A stretch of 64,000 bases of DNA from Thiohalobacter thiocyanaticus (GTDB taxonomy: Bacteria > Pseudomonadota > Gammaproteobacteria > Thiohalobacterales > Thiohalobacteraceae), in NCBI RefSeq assembly GCF_002356355.1, contig NZ_AP018052.1, positions 1,612,001-1,676,000 on the forward strand, written 5' to 3'. The notes beneath the pieces were generated by a model, which saw nothing but the letters and a program-made list of their open reading frames with translations, was not told where the DNA came from and searched no databases. Position numbers and translations under genes: made by a program. This document shows, piece after piece, positions 37,599 to 47,176 of the stretch (its first letter is position 1; each line of letters starts with the position of its first letter).

Positions 37599-38324
37599 TT
37601 ATTCAAACAAAGTCAGCAGTTCCCGGCCTGCCGGAGAAGCCTTCAATACGCTGCCCTGGTCATACCAGTCGCCCAGCACGATGCGCCGGGCAGGGCGGCC
37701 GTCGAGCTCGAATTCGTGCACGGCGGGACGGTGGGTGTGGCCGTGGATCAGGGTCTGCACGCCGGCCTCGCGCATGGCCGTGATGACGGCCTCCGGATTG
37801 ACGTCCATGATCTCGGGCCGCTTGGCGGCGGTCTGTTCGCGGCTGGTCTCGCGCAGACCGGCGGCCATGCGGCGGCGCTCGGCCAGGGGCAGGGCCAGGA
37901 ATTGCCGCTGCCAGTCGGGATCGCGCACCTGGCGGCGGAACGCCTGGTATTCCAGGTCATCGGTGCAGAGGGTGTCCCCGTGCATCAGCAGGGTCGGGGT
38001 GCCGTAGAGGTCGATGCGGGCGGGGTCGTCGATGAGCCGGGCGCCGCAGCCTTCGGCGAAGGCGGGGCCGAGCAGGAAGTCACGGTTGCCGTGCATGATG
38101 TTCAGCACGATGCCGCGTTCGCTCACCAAGCGCAGCCGGTCGCTGATCGCCTGACAGGCCGCTGCGTCCTCGTCGTCGCCGATCCAGGCCTCGAACAGAT
38201 CGCCGAGGATATACAGGGCCTCGGTCTGGCTGGCGTCCAGTGCGTCCAGAAAGCGGGTGAACAGCGCCAGGATCTCCGGGCGCTGCGGATCCAGATGCAG
38301 GTCGGAGATGAACAGGGTGTTCAT
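37599..38324 (-). CDS. lpxH: UDP-2,3-diacylglucosamine pyrophosphatase
   Basis: A 241-residue metallophosphoesterase. The metal-binding motifs appear in order: FISDLHLD (about 6-12), GDLFEAWIGDD, HGNRDFLLG, and GHTHRPAVHEF. It hydrolyses UDP-diacylglucosamine to lipid X in lipid A synthesis, on the inner face of the inner membrane. Length and motif set are normal. The cyclophilin gene lies just upstream in the same direction, as in Pseudomonas (lpxH-ppiB). Confidence 0.95.
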   Translation of the reverse strand: MNTLFISDLHLDPQRPEILALFTRFLDALDASQTEALYILGDLFEAWIGDDEDAAACQAISDRLRLVSERGIVLNIMHGNRDFLLGPAFAEGCGARLIDDPARIDLYGTPTLLMHGDTLCTDDLEYQAFRRQVRDPDWQRQFLALPLAERRRMAAGLRETSREQTAAKRPEIMDVNPEAVITAMREAGVQTLIHGHTHRPAVHEFELDGRPARRIVLGDWYDQGSVLKASPAGRELLTLFE

Positions 38325-38366
38325 GTGGGAGAGGGGAGCGGCCGCCGCACGGCGGCCGCGTGGAGC

Positions 38367-38954
38367 CTATTCCTCGACGGTGACCTTCTCGATCACCACG
38401 TCTTCCTGCGGCACGTCCTGGTGACCGCCCTTGCTGCCGGTGGCGACCTGCTCGATGGCATGCACCACGTCCAGGCCCTCGGTCACTCTGCCGAACACGC
38501 AGTAGCCCCAGCCCTGCGGCGTGGGCGAGGTGAAGTTGAGGAAGTCGTTGTCCTTCACATTGATGAAGAACTGTGCCGAGGCCGAATGCGGGTCCGGGGT
38601 GCGGGCCATGGCGATGGCGCCCTCGACGTTCTTCAGGCCGTTGTCGGCCTCGTTCTTGATCGGGGGACGGGTCTGCTTCTGGGTCATGCCGGGCTCGAAG
38701 CCGCCGCCCTGGATCATGAAACCGGGGATGACGCGGTGGAAGATGGTGCCGTCGTAGAAGCCGGCACGGGCGTATTCCAGGAAGTTCTCCACGGTCACGG
38801 GGGCCTTGTCGGCGTCGAGTTCGAGGACGATGTCGCCCATGGTGGTCTGCATGCGTACGGTCACGGGTTCGGCTCCTTGGTCGGGTGCGGCGTGAAGGTT
38901 GAAGCCGGCGAGCAGCAGCAGGGCCGGCCAGAATCGGAACAGTCGTTTCAGCAT
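38367..38954 (-). CDS. Periplasmic cyclophilin-type peptidyl-prolyl isomerase
   Basis: A 195-residue protein with a signal peptide ([20 protein letters not shown], cleavage near HAA) and a cyclophilin domain containing [18 protein letters not shown], the conserved [14 protein letters not shown] and [14 protein letters not shown]. The active-site Arg and Phe/Gln residues are present. It speeds proline isomerisation during folding outside the cytoplasm. The signal peptide makes it PpiA-like, although its position beside lpxH is that of cytoplasmic PpiB in Pseudomonas. The start chosen is 38954. Confidence 0.92.
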   Translation of the reverse strand: MLKRLFRFWPALLLLAGFNLHAAPDQGAEPVTVRMQTTMGDIVLELDADKAPVTVENFLEYARAGFYDGTIFHRVIPGFMIQGGGFEPGMTQKQTRPPIKNEADNGLKNVEGAIAMARTPDPHSASAQFFINVKDNDFLNFTSPTPQGWGYCVFGRVTEGLDVVHAIEQVATGSKGGHQDVPQEDVVIEKVTVEE

Positions 38955-39135
38955 GATGGCGTGCTCGTTGCGGCGGTTGGAAGGGGGATGATAACGGCTT
39001 TCCCGGCGGGGCAAAACCCGGAACAGCCAGGGAGGCCTGCGGAAACGGACCCGTGGCGGGGCTAGATTACTGGTGCCGGTCGGGGAACCGGGTATCTGGC
39101 ACCTGGAACCTCATATGGGCTATGATTCCGGCCGC

Positions 39136-40611
39136 ATGAGCCAGCCCGCCGTCAAAACCCGTTTTGCCCCGAGCCCCACGGGGGAGATGCACCTGGGCAA
39201 CGCCCGCACCGCCCTGTTCAATGCGCTCTATGCCCGACATCACGGGGGTGTTTTCCTGCTGCGCATCGAGGACACGGACCGCGAGCGCAGTCGTTCCGAG
39301 CACAGCGAACAGCTGCAGCGTGATCTGCGCTGGCTGGGCCTGGACTGGCAGGAAGGGCCGGGGGTGGAAGGCGGGGCCGGGCCCTATGTCCAGTCCGAGC
39401 GGGCGGGGATCTATGAGCATTATTATGACCGGCTGATTGCGGCCGATCTGGCCTACCCCTGCTATTGCAGCGAACAGGAGCTTGCCATCGCGCGCAAGGC
39501 GCAGCAGGCCGCCGGCCAGCCGCCGCGCTACCCCGGTACCTGCGCCCGGCTCAGTGCCGACGAACGCGCGCGCCGCGCGGGGGAGGGCAGGCGGCCGACC
39601 CTGCGCTTCCGGGTGCCGCCGGGTCAGACCATCGAATTCAATGACAGTGTGCGGGGAGCGCAGCGCTTTCGCAGCGAGGAGATCGGGGATTTCATCATCC
39701 GCCGGGCCGACGGCAGCGCGGCCTTCTTCTTCAGCAATGCCATCGATGATGCCCTGATGGGGGTGACGCATGTGCTGCGCGGCGAGGATCATCTGACCAA
39801 CACGCCGCGCCAGCTCATGCTCCTGAACGTGCTGGAGCTGCCGGCACCGGCCTATGGCCACATCGCCATGATCGTGGGCGAGGACGGCGCGCCCCTGTCC
39901 AAGCGCCACGGCAGCCAGAGCCTGCGCCAGCTGCGCGAGACCGGCTACCTGCCCGAGGCCCTGTGCAATCACCTGGCCCGGCTCGGACATACCTATGAGC
40001 AGGATGGGTATCTGAGCCTCGATGAACTGGCGGCGGGTTTTGCGCTGGAACGCCTGGGCCGGGCCCCGGCCCGGCACGATCCGCAGCAGCTGCTGCACTG
40101 GCAGAAGGAGGCCATCCAGCACGCGACCGATGCCGAGCTGTGGGAATGGCTGCAGACGCACCGTTTCCTGCACGGCAGGACGTTGGGCGATTTCGTGCCG
40201 CAGGAGCAGACCATCGCCTTCGTGCAGGCGATCCGCGACAATATCGAGATGCCGGTCGATGCCTTTGTCTGGGCCGCGAATCTGTTCGCCGAAACGGACA
40301 AATATGATCCGGATGCGCAGCAGGTCATCGAGGCCGCGGGACGCGGTTTCTTCGCGGCCGCCGACGCCGAGATCAACGCCGGCCATGAGGATTTCAGAAC
40401 CTACAGCAAGGCCGTGGGCCAGGCGGCCGGGGTGAAGGGCAAACAGCTGTTCATGCCGCTGCGCGCGGCGATGACCGGCGAACTGTATGACCCCGAACAT
40501 GGCGGCGTCTGGCGCAACGGCCCCGAACTTGGCCGGCTGTGGGAGCTGCTGGGCAAGCCCCGCATCCAGCGCCGCCTGCGCCGGGCCGCGGCCCTGTGCA
40601 ATCACGACTGA
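39136..40611 (+). CDS. gltX: Glutamyl-tRNA synthetase
   Basis: A 491-residue class I synthetase. The HIGH-type motif is in [20 protein letters not shown] and the KMSKS-type loop is [13 protein letters not shown] cysteine set CYC...C ([18 protein letters not shown]) recalls the zinc site of bacterial GluRS. The catalytic domain and the helical anticodon-binding end fit bacterial GluRS, not GlnRS. It lies upstream of cysS where Pseudomonas has glnS, so it may be one of two GluRS forms or non-discriminating. A TATGAT hexamer ends 9 bases before the ATG and no ribosome site is seen. Confidence 0.93.
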   Translation: MSQPAVKTRFAPSPTGEMHLGNARTALFNALYARHHGGVFLLRIEDTDRERSRSEHSEQLQRDLRWLGLDWQEGPGVEGGAGPYVQSERAGIYEHYYDRLIAADLAYPCYCSEQELAIARKAQQAAGQPPRYPGTCARLSADERARRAGEGRRPTLRFRVPPGQTIEFNDSVRGAQRFRSEEIGDFIIRRADGSAAFFFSNAIDDALMGVTHVLRGEDHLTNTPRQLMLLNVLELPAPAYGHIAMIVGEDGAPLSKRHGSQSLRQLRETGYLPEALCNHLARLGHTYEQDGYLSLDELAAGFALERLGRAPARHDPQQLLHWQKEAIQHATDAELWEWLQTHRFLHGRTLGDFVPQEQTIAFVQAIRDNIEMPVDAFVWAANLFAETDKYDPDAQQVIEAAGRGFFAAADAEINAGHEDFRTYSKAVGQAAGVKGKQLFMPLRAAMTGELYDPEHGGVWRNGPELGRLWELLGKPRIQRRLRRAAALCNHD

Positions 40612-40633
40612 CACCGGAGCGACAGGAACCAGC

Positions 40634-42019
40634 ATGCTGCAGATCTACAACAGCCTGACCCGAGAGAAAGAGGTCTTCACGCCCATCGAGCCCGGCAGGG
40701 TGCGCATGTATGTCTGCGGTATGACCGTCTACGACTACTGTCATCTGGGCCACGCCCGGGTGCTGGTGGTGTTCGATGTGATCGCGCGTTATCTGCGCGA
40801 ACTGGGCTTTGAGCTGACCTATGTGCGCAACATCACCGACATCGACGACAAGATCATCCAGCGGGCCAACGACAAGGGTGAGACCATTCAGGATCTCACC
40901 GGGCGCTTCATCGACGCCATGCACGAGGACAGTGCCGCCCTCGGCGTGCTCCCGCCCGATCATGAGCCGCGCGCAACCACGTCGATGCAGGGCATCATCG
41001 ACATGATCACCACCCTGGTCGAGAAGGGCTATGCCTATCAGGCCGGCAACGGCGACGTCTACTATGATGTCAGCCGGTTCGAGACCTACGGCCGCCTGTC
41101 CGGCGAGAAGCCTGACTCGCTGCGTGCCGGTGCCCGCATCGACGTCGAAGAGGCCAAGGCCGATCCGCTGGACTTCGTGCTGTGGAAGGCGGCCAAGCCG
41201 GACGAACCGAGCTGGGACTCGCCCTGGGGACCGGGCCGGCCGGGCTGGCACATCGAATGTTCGGCCATGTCCACCGAGTGCCTGGGTGCGCATTTCGATA
41301 TCCATGGCGGCGGCATGGATCTCAAGTTCCCGCATCACGAGAACGAGATCGCCCAGTCCGAGGCGGCGACCGGCTGCCACTTCGTCAACTACTGGATCCA
41401 CAACGGCTTCGTGCAGGTCGACGAGGAGAAGATGTCCAAGTCGCTGGGCAACTTCTTCACCGTGCGCGAGGTGCTGTCACAGTTCCAGGCCGAGGTGGTG
41501 CGATTCTTCATCCTCAGCAGCCACTACCGCAGTCCGCTGAACTACACCGAGGACAATCTGCACAAGGCCCGGGGCGCCCTGGACCGGCTGTATACCGCCC
41601 TGCGCGGCGTCAGCCCGGCCGGCGGGCCGGGCGCACAGGCAGTGGCGGATTTTCGTGCCCGTATGGACGACGATTTCAACACCCCCGAGGCCATCGCCCA
41701 GCTGTTCGAACTGGCGCGTGAGCTCAATCGGGCCAAGCGCGAGGCCCCCGAACGCGCCGCCGTGCTGGCTGCCACCCTGCGTCACCTGGGCGGGGTGATC
41801 GGTCTGCTGCAGGCCGATCCGGAGGACTACCTGCGCGGGGCCGGCGCGACGGGGGAGGACGAACTGGATGCCGGGCAGATCGAGGCACTGATCGAGCAGC
41901 GCCGCCGGGCCCGGGCGGAGAAGGACTGGGCCGAATCCGACCGCATCCGAGATGAACTCAAGGCCCGGGGTGTGCTGCTCGAGGATGGCCCTGAAGGCAC
42001 CAGCTGGCGCCGCGCCTGA
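40634..42019 (+). CDS. cysS: Cysteinyl-tRNA synthetase
   Basis: A 461-residue class I synthetase. The zinc-binding cysteine and HIGH motif are in [23 protein letters not shown] (here cited in part), the second zinc site is [10 protein letters not shown] with [15 protein letters not shown], and the KMSKS loop is [11 protein letters not shown]. It charges tRNA-Cys. The ATG at 40634 has AGGA 7 bases upstream. It follows gltX by 22 bases, so the two synthetases share a transcript. Confidence 0.97.
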   Translation: MLQIYNSLTREKEVFTPIEPGRVRMYVCGMTVYDYCHLGHARVLVVFDVIARYLRELGFELTYVRNITDIDDKIIQRANDKGETIQDLTGRFIDAMHEDSAALGVLPPDHEPRATTSMQGIIDMITTLVEKGYAYQAGNGDVYYDVSRFETYGRLSGEKPDSLRAGARIDVEEAKADPLDFVLWKAAKPDEPSWDSPWGPGRPGWHIECSAMSTECLGAHFDIHGGGMDLKFPHHENEIAQSEAATGCHFVNYWIHNGFVQVDEEKMSKSLGNFFTVREVLSQFQAEVVRFFILSSHYRSPLNYTEDNLHKARGALDRLYTALRGVSPAGGPGAQAVADFRARMDDDFNTPEAIAQLFELARELNRAKREAPERAAVLAATLRHLGGVIGLLQADPEDYLRGAGATGEDELDAGQIEALIEQRRRARAEKDWAESDRIRDELKARGVLLEDGPEGTSWRRA

Positions 42020-42131
42020 TCCGGGCGGCGATTGCCACGACAGTGTCCGGTTGCGCGCTCCCCGCCCCCGTTCTGATTTAGACCCGTTCCATCAAGATTT
42101 CCCGGCCCCCGCCGCTATACAAAGATAGAAG

Positions 42132-42154
42132 CTTTATACCAAAAAAACATAAAG
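42132..42154. promoter_or_regulatory. CTTTAT-N11-ATAAAG palindrome upstream of the membrane protein
   Basis: A 6+6 inverted repeat around an A-rich centre sits in an AT-rich patch of the 190-base gap after cysS, 56 bases before the next start codon. It may be an operator for the two-gene unit that follows. Confidence 0.35.
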
Positions 42155-42209
42155 TTACATTCACAGGGCCCAGCCGGGAATCGGCCGGGCATTGAGCAGG
42201 CGGAGGCAC

Positions 42210-42608
42210 ATGACCGATCGAAGCTATCGTGCACTGCTGGGCACGCTGCTGCTGGTGGCGCTGTACTTCGAGTTCCAGGGGCTGATCCTGGCGCTCATCG
42301 TGGTGATGCTGCTGGAAGGGGTGACCAACCTGCGGCTGCCGCTGGTGCTGGGGCGCCTGGCCGGCAATGACGGCAGCGGCGCGTCCGAGTGCGATGACTT
42401 CGCGGCCAGCCAGCATCGCTGCCGGCTGCCCTTCGATGCCGAGCGGGCCTGGCGCATCGTGGTCTCGCTGTTCCTGATCCTGTCGGTTTTCGTGTTCGCC
42501 GAAATGCTGTGGTTCTTTCCCTGGTTCATGGGATTCGCCATCCTGGGGGCGGGGATCAGCGGGGTGTGTCCGGTGCTGATTTCGCTCAAATACGCGGGTT
42601 TTCGTTGA
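42210..42608 (+). CDS. Small inner-membrane protein of unknown function (132 aa)
   Basis: Four hydrophobic stretches are visible: ALLGTLLLVALYFEFQGLIL, LALIVVMLLEG, WRIVVSLFLILSVFVFAEML and FMGFAILGAGISGVCPVLI. Between them a polar loop (GNDGSGASECDDFAASQHRC) carries two cysteines. CGGAGG precedes the ATG at 42210, confirming the start. No family is recognised. It stands 97 bases before a GGDEF/EAL gene in the same direction and may be its partner. Confidence 0.75.
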   Translation: MTDRSYRALLGTLLLVALYFEFQGLILALIVVMLLEGVTNLRLPLVLGRLAGNDGSGASECDDFAASQHRCRLPFDAERAWRIVVSLFLILSVFVFAEMLWFFPWFMGFAILGAGISGVCPVLISLKYAGFR

Positions 42609-42705
42609 GCCGTCTGCCGCTGTCCGCTTCGCTGTACAGGTCCGCGCCCACCCGGCTTTCCGGAGCGCAGTCGTGCCCACGATCTGAGAGGCCGCGATAG
42701 AGACC

Positions 42706-45129
42706 ATGCAGGATACGACTCAACAACTGCGCGCGCGCCTTCCCACCAAGATTACCGGTATCGTGTTCTGGGGCACGGTCTTTGTCGGCCTGATTCTGAC
42801 CCTGTTCCAGATGCGCACGCTGGAGGAGAACATCCGCGGTCGCCATGCCCTGCAGAGCAACCGCTTCACCGAGGCGGTGGCCGACCTGCTGGTCCGGCAG
42901 GAGGCGGCTTCGCCGGAGGTCTTGTCACCCCGCATCGATACGCTGATCGATGCGCACGGCCTGCTGGGTGCCGAGATCGTTCTGGAGAACCGGCTGCTGC
43001 GGTTCGGCCGCATCAGCGGCGAGTCCCACTACCATGAACAGACCCTGCAGACCCCGGACGGCATCCCCGTCAGCAGCGGATTGCAGCGTGTGGTGATGTA
43101 CCTGCCGTCGGTCGAGGCCGAGGTCGCACGCCTGCGCAAGGAACTGCTCATCACCATGGGCGTTCTGTTCTCCGCCTTCGGCTTCATCCTCCAGTGGATA
43201 CTCCAGCGTCTGCTGACTCAGCCCTTCCTCGGCATGGTGACCACGGCCCAGCGCTTCACCGTCGGCGACGAGCAGGCACGCTTCGACGAGACCCGTCAGG
43301 ACGAGTTCGGTTTTCTCGGCAAGTTCTTCAACAAGGCGCTGGATTACCTGCTGGTGCAGCAGGACGAACTCAAGGATGCGCTGGCGCGGGTGCGCGAGTC
43401 GGAATCGGCCCTGTACCACGAAAAGGAGCGGGTCGAGGTCACGCTGCATTCCATCGGCGATGCCGTGATCACCACCGACGAGGCCGGCTGCATCGAGTAT
43501 CTGAATCCGGTGGCCGAGCGTCTGACCGGCTACCAGTTGCACGAGGTGCAGGGCAAGGTGCTCAGCGAAATCATGCAGCTGATCAATGAGAACACCCGCC
43601 AACCGGTGGAAAACCCCGTGGATCAGTGCCTGAAGTGCGGCGAGATCCTGGAGTTGGCCGATCATACCGTGCTGGTGCGTGCCGACGGCGAGGAGGTGGC
43701 GATTGCCGACTCTGCAGCCCCGATCCGTGACCGCAGTGGCGGGATCATCGGCGCGGTGATGGTGTTCCACGACGTCGGCCATGCCCGCAAGCTGGCGCGC
43801 CAGCTGTCCTATCAGGCCACTCACGATGCGCTGACCGGTCTGTACAACCGCCGCGAGTTCGAGCAGCGGTTGAAGGAGGCCATCGAGGAGTCGCGTCTGC
43901 GCGGGGACGAGCACGCTTTGTGCTACCTCGATCTCGATCAGTTCAAGCTGGTCAACGACACCTGCGGCCATATCGCCGGCGATGAGCTGCTGCGCCAGAT
44001 CGCCGTCCTGCTGCAATCACGCATCCGCGATGCCGACATTCTCGCCCGTCTCGGCGGCGATGAATTCGGCGTACTGCTGATGCACTGTACGCTGGAACAG
44101 GCACGGCGGGTTGCCGAGGATCTGCGCAAGACGGTGCGCGACTTCCGTTTCGTGCATGAGGAACACAGCTTCGAGATCGGGGTGAGCATCGGCGTGGTCA
44201 CGGTCAATGCCTCGATTCACAACATGACCGAGATCTACAGTGCTGCCGATGTTGCCTGTTATGCCGCCAAGGACAGCGGCCGCAACCGCATCCACGTCTA
44301 CAAGCCCGACGACCACGAACTCAAGCGCCGTCAGGGCGAGATGCGCTGGGTGGCCCGCATTCGCAAGGCCATCGAGGAAGACCGTTTCGTGCTCTATTCC
44401 CAGGTCATCGAGCCGGTCAGCGATCCCTCGTTGCCGGTGCATTACGAGATCCTGCTGCGCATCTGCGACGAAAGCGGCGAGGAGGTTCCGCCCATGGCCT
44501 TCATTCCCGCCGCCGAGCGCTACAACATGATGCCCGAGGTCGACCGCTGGGTGATCGACCGGGTGCTGGATACCGCCGCGACCATTGAGCGCGGACCGCT
44601 GCGCGAGGCGGTCTGGACCATCAATATCTCGGGTCGTTCGCTGGGTGAGGATGAATTCCTGCGCTATCTGCTTCGCCGCATCGCCGACTCCCCCGTGCCC
44701 GCCAGCCGTTTCTGCTTCGAGATCACCGAGACCGCGGCCATCGCCAATCTGCGCCGGGCCGCGCGCTTCATCAAGCAACTCAAGACGCTGGGCTGCCGCT
44801 TCGCGCTGGATGATTTCGGCAGCGGACTGAGTTCGTTCGCCTATCTCAAGAACCTGGAAGTGGATTACCTGAAGATCGACGGCAGCTTCGTGCGCGATAT
44901 GGTGGAGGATCCCATCGATCATGCCATGGTCGAGGCCATCAACAATGTCGGCCATGTAATGAACATCCAGACCATTGCCGAGTTCGTCGAGAACGACGCC
45001 ATCCGTGCATCGCTGCAGGCGCTGGGTGTGAATTATGCGCAGGGCTATGGTATCGGCCGGCCGCGGCCCCTGGACGAATTGCTGGCCTCGCGCGGGCTCA
45101 GCCAGGTGGCGGCACGCGACTGCGGCTGA
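42706..45129 (+). CDS. Membrane GGDEF/EAL c-di-GMP protein with PAS domain
   Basis: An 807-residue protein. Order: transmembrane segment (about 18-35), periplasmic sensor (36-145), second transmembrane segment (147-168), HAMP-like linker (170-225), PAS (about 240-360), GGDEF (370-535), EAL (545-795). The cyclase motif GGDEF is at 450-454 with an I-site RDAD at 441-444. The EAL signature reads EIL at 581-583; the other catalytic segments (NISG, FEITET, LDDFGSG, LKIDG, IAEFVE) are intact. It is clearly a paralogue of the protein at 8911, sharing LHSIGDAVITTD and LDQFKLVNDTCGH, but with a different sensor. Confidence 0.95.
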   Translation: MQDTTQQLRARLPTKITGIVFWGTVFVGLILTLFQMRTLEENIRGRHALQSNRFTEAVADLLVRQEAASPEVLSPRIDTLIDAHGLLGAEIVLENRLLRFGRISGESHYHEQTLQTPDGIPVSSGLQRVVMYLPSVEAEVARLRKELLITMGVLFSAFGFILQWILQRLLTQPFLGMVTTAQRFTVGDEQARFDETRQDEFGFLGKFFNKALDYLLVQQDELKDALARVRESESALYHEKERVEVTLHSIGDAVITTDEAGCIEYLNPVAERLTGYQLHEVQGKVLSEIMQLINENTRQPVENPVDQCLKCGEILELADHTVLVRADGEEVAIADSAAPIRDRSGGIIGAVMVFHDVGHARKLARQLSYQATHDALTGLYNRREFEQRLKEAIEESRLRGDEHALCYLDLDQFKLVNDTCGHIAGDELLRQIAVLLQSRIRDADILARLGGDEFGVLLMHCTLEQARRVAEDLRKTVRDFRFVHEEHSFEIGVSIGVVTVNASIHNMTEIYSAADVACYAAKDSGRNRIHVYKPDDHELKRRQGEMRWVARIRKAIEEDRFVLYSQVIEPVSDPSLPVHYEILLRICDESGEEVPPMAFIPAAERYNMMPEVDRWVIDRVLDTAATIERGPLREAVWTINISGRSLGEDEFLRYLLRRIADSPVPASRFCFEITETAAIANLRRAARFIKQLKTLGCRFALDDFGSGLSSFAYLKNLEVDYLKIDGSFVRDMVEDPIDHAMVEAINNVGHVMNIQTIAEFVENDAIRASLQALGVNYAQGYGIGRPRPLDELLASRGLSQVAARDCG

Positions 45130-45162
45130 ATCTGCGCGGCGCTCATCTTCACGTCGGGTACC

Positions 45163-45262
45163 GATGGGTTACGCTGCGCTTCACCCATCCTACAAAACCT
45201 GCGACGTAACCCATCTTCATGCCGGTTAACGATGGGGTGCACTACGCTCCACCCATCCTACG
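45163..45262. repeat. Two copies of the GGATGGGTGGAG repeat family
   Basis: Direct copies at 45163-45193 (GATGGGTTACGCTGCGCTTC and on) and 45231-45262 (GATGGGGTGCACTACGCTCC and on) lie between the convergent GGDEF/EAL and folD genes, with an inverted half, GACGTAACCCATC, between them. Confidence 0.85.
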
Positions 45263-45281
45263 GCGGTGAAGGAGAAACAAC

Positions 45282-46142
45282 TCAGTCGCTGTCGTGGAAC
45301 CGCTCGGCGGCGAGCAGGGTGTTCTGCAGCAGGGTGGCGACGGTCATCGGCCCCACGCCGCCCGGCACCGGGGTGATCCAGGCGGCGCGTTCGCAGGCCG
45401 CATCGAAGGTGACATCGCCGATCAGTTTGCCGTCCTCGGTGCGGTTGATGCCCACATCGATCACGGTCGCCCCCGGCTTGATCCATTCCCCCTGTACCAG
45501 CCCCGGCTTGCCCACGGCCACCACCAGGATGTCGGCCTGGCCGACGTGCCAGTCCAGGTGCTGCGTGAAGCGGTGACAGGTGGTGACGGTGCAGCCCGCC
45601 AGCAGCAGTTCCAGCCCCATCGGCCGACCCACGTGGTTGGATGCGCCCACCACCACGGCCCGACGGCCATAGAAACCCTCATTGATCTCGCGCAGCAGGG
45701 TCATCACGCCATAGGGTGTGCAGGGCCGCATGATGGGGATGCGCAGGGCCAGGCGGCCGAGGTTGTAGGGGTGGAAGCCGTCGACATCCTTGTCCGGGCG
45801 GATGCGCTCGACCACGGTCTCGGTGTCGATGTGCGGGGGCAGGGGCAGCTGGACCAGGATGCCGTCGATCTCGGGATCGGCGTTCAGGCGGTCGATCAGG
45901 GCCAGCAACTCGGCCTCGGTGGTCGACTCCGGCAGGTCGTGGCCCTGGGACAGCACGCCGGCCTCCTCGCAGGCCCGGCGCTTGTTGCGCACGTAGACCT
46001 GGGAGGCCGGGTCGGTGCCGACCAGCACCACGGCCAGGCCCGGGCGGCGCTTGCCGGCGGCCAGTCGGGCATCGATCCGCGACTTGATGTCGCCGCGAAC
46101 GCTTGCCGCAATCGCCTTGCCGTCGATCAACTGCGCAGCCAT
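45282..46142 (-). CDS. folD: Methylenetetrahydrofolate dehydrogenase / cyclohydrolase
   Basis: A 286-residue bifunctional enzyme. Landmarks are the lysine region [54 protein letters not shown] for NADP binding, and [16 protein letters not shown]. It interconverts methylene-, methenyl- and formyl-tetrahydrofolate. The start at 46142 ([12 protein letters not shown]) is the family N-terminus. In Pseudomonas folD also lies between cysS and a tRNA cluster; here about 3.3 kb including a GGDEF/EAL gene has been placed between them. Confidence 0.96.
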   Translation of the reverse strand: MAAQLIDGKAIAASVRGDIKSRIDARLAAGKRRPGLAVVLVGTDPASQVYVRNKRRACEEAGVLSQGHDLPESTTEAELLALIDRLNADPEIDGILVQLPLPPHIDTETVVERIRPDKDVDGFHPYNLGRLALRIPIMRPCTPYGVMTLLREINEGFYGRRAVVVGASNHVGRPMGLELLLAGCTVTTCHRFTQHLDWHVGQADILVVAVGKPGLVQGEWIKPGATVIDVGINRTEDGKLIGDVTFDAACERAAWITPVPGGVGPMTVATLLQNTLLAAERFHDSD

Positions 46143-46240
46143 CGGTGTGTCCTTGTTCAACCAGCCGGGAAAGCCGGGCATTCTCGCACGCGCTCGCGCG
46201 TGCCATCAAGGCAGAGTCCTGCCCTGGCGCGGTCGGCGAA

Positions 46241-46270
46241 TTGACGCCAATGGTGGGGGCGGCGTATTAT
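46241..46270 (+). promoter_or_regulatory. Promoter of the tRNA cluster
   Basis: TTGACG (46241-46246), an 18-base spacer and TATTAT (46265-46270) are followed by a GC-rich CTGCGCCC discriminator, a mark of stringently controlled stable-RNA promoters. The predicted start is near 46277. Confidence 0.7.
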
Positions 46271-46357
46271 CTGCGCCCTTGCCCCGGCCGGGATTCAGTC
46301 AGTGGAGGCAGGCCCGCCGGGCCGGACTCGCGATACAGGCCGGGAGAGCCGGCTTAC

Positions 46358-46434
46358 CGGGGTATAGCGCAGTCTGGTAGCGCGCCTGCTTTGGGAGCAG
46401 GATGTCGGGGGTTCAAATCCCTCTACCCCGACCA
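46358..46434 (+). tRNA. tRNA-Pro (TGG)
   Basis: The cloverleaf folds with a 7-bp acceptor (CGGGGTA/TACCCCG), an anticodon stem CCTGC/GCAGG with loop TTTGGGA, and a T arm containing GGTTCAAATCC. CCA is encoded. Confidence 0.97.
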
Positions 46435-46439
46435 ACAGC

Positions 46440-46516
46440 GCCCCGGTAGCTCAGTCGGATAGAGCAAGGGCCTTCTAAGCCCTAGGTCGGGGGTTCGATT
46501 CCCTCCCGGGGTACCA
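46440..46516 (+). tRNA. tRNA-Arg (TCT)
   Basis: The acceptor GCCCCGG pairs with CCGGGGT (G-T at the first position). The anticodon stem GGGCC/GGCCC-type arm has anticodon TCT in CTTCTAA. The T arm contains GGTTCGATTCC. CCA is encoded. It lies 5 bases after tRNA-Pro. Confidence 0.95.
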
Positions 46517-46580
46517 TCTGCCACACCCGTGTGGTGGTGCAGGGCCGCCGATCCCGTTGTCGGACCGGGGCCAGATCAAT

Positions 46581-46657
46581 GGTGGGCGTAGCTCAGTTGG
46601 TAGAGCACAGGATTGTGACTCCTGCGGTCGTGGGTTCAACTCCCATCGTCCACCCCA
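46581..46657 (+). tRNA. tRNA-His (GTG)
   Basis: Given with the extra G at position -1 (46581), which pairs with C73, the histidine identity element. The acceptor is GTGGGCG/CGTCCAC, the anticodon loop is TTGTGAC, and CCA is encoded. Confidence 0.97.
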
Positions 46658-46751
46658 ATATCAGACCGGCCGATACCGGCCGGAACGATTAAAAAGTTCA
46701 TTGAAAGACTGGTCGGGGCGCGTGCGCGCCGGTATAATTCCAGCGGAATTT

Positions 46752-46827
46752 GGGCCGTTAGCTCAGTTGGTAGAGCAGGTGACTCTTAATCACTTGGTCC
46801 GGGGTTCGAGTCCCTGACGGCCCACCA
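46752..46827 (+). tRNA. tRNA-Lys (CTT)
   Basis: Acceptor GGGCCGT/ACGGCCC, anticodon loop CTCTTAA with anticodon CTT, T arm GGTTCGAGTCC, CCA encoded. A TATAAT at 46733-46738 lies just upstream and may give it a separate promoter. Confidence 0.97.
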
Positions 46828-46900
46828 TTTTCCCTTCCCCCGACACGCAGCGTGTCGTCCCGCACGGAAATTTTTCGTATTCTCATCAATATTTATAGGG

Positions 46901-46929
46901 TTCGCGCGGCCTGCCCGGCACGCTATAAT
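46901..46929 (+). promoter_or_regulatory. Candidate promoter for tRNA-Leu
   Basis: A perfect TATAAT (46924-46929) is followed by GC-rich CCGCGG. The -35 position (TTCGCG, 17-base spacer) is poor, but a strongly AT-rich stretch (46868-46898) lies immediately upstream and could act as an UP element. Confidence 0.45.
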
Positions 46930-46977
46930 CCGCGGTCTGAGGGTAACAGTTCCGGGATCCGTTCCGGGGCTGTCTGC

Positions 46978-47062
46978 GCGAAAGTGGCGGAACTGGTAGA
47001 CGCGCTGGATTTAGGTTCCAGTGGGGTAACCCGTGAGAGTTCGAGTCTCTCCTTTCGCACCA
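46978..47062 (+). tRNA. tRNA-Leu (TAG)
   Basis: An 85-base class II tRNA with a long variable arm. The acceptor is GCGAAAG/CTTTCGC, the anticodon stem CTGGA/TCCAG, the loop TTTAGGT, and CCA is encoded. Confidence 0.97.
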
Positions 47063-47176
47063 GATGGGCGGAACGTGACGTCCCGCAAAGAAGGCAGGCT
47101 CGCAGAGCCGGGATCTGAGAGACACTGCCCCCGGTCCGGTACGGCCCGGGAGGCAGGTTGATAATAGAGGTAAAAA

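Noticed and set aside
42075-42209. A riboswitch (for example c-di-GMP) before the GGDEF/EAL unit
   Set aside because: The gap is AT-rich with one simple palindrome; I could not find the conserved GEMM core or any other riboswitch pattern.
46358-47062. tRNA cluster as an integration site for a genomic island
   Set aside because: The tRNA genes are complete, no integrase gene or duplicated tRNA end is nearby, and the flanking folD and tig genes are in their normal order.
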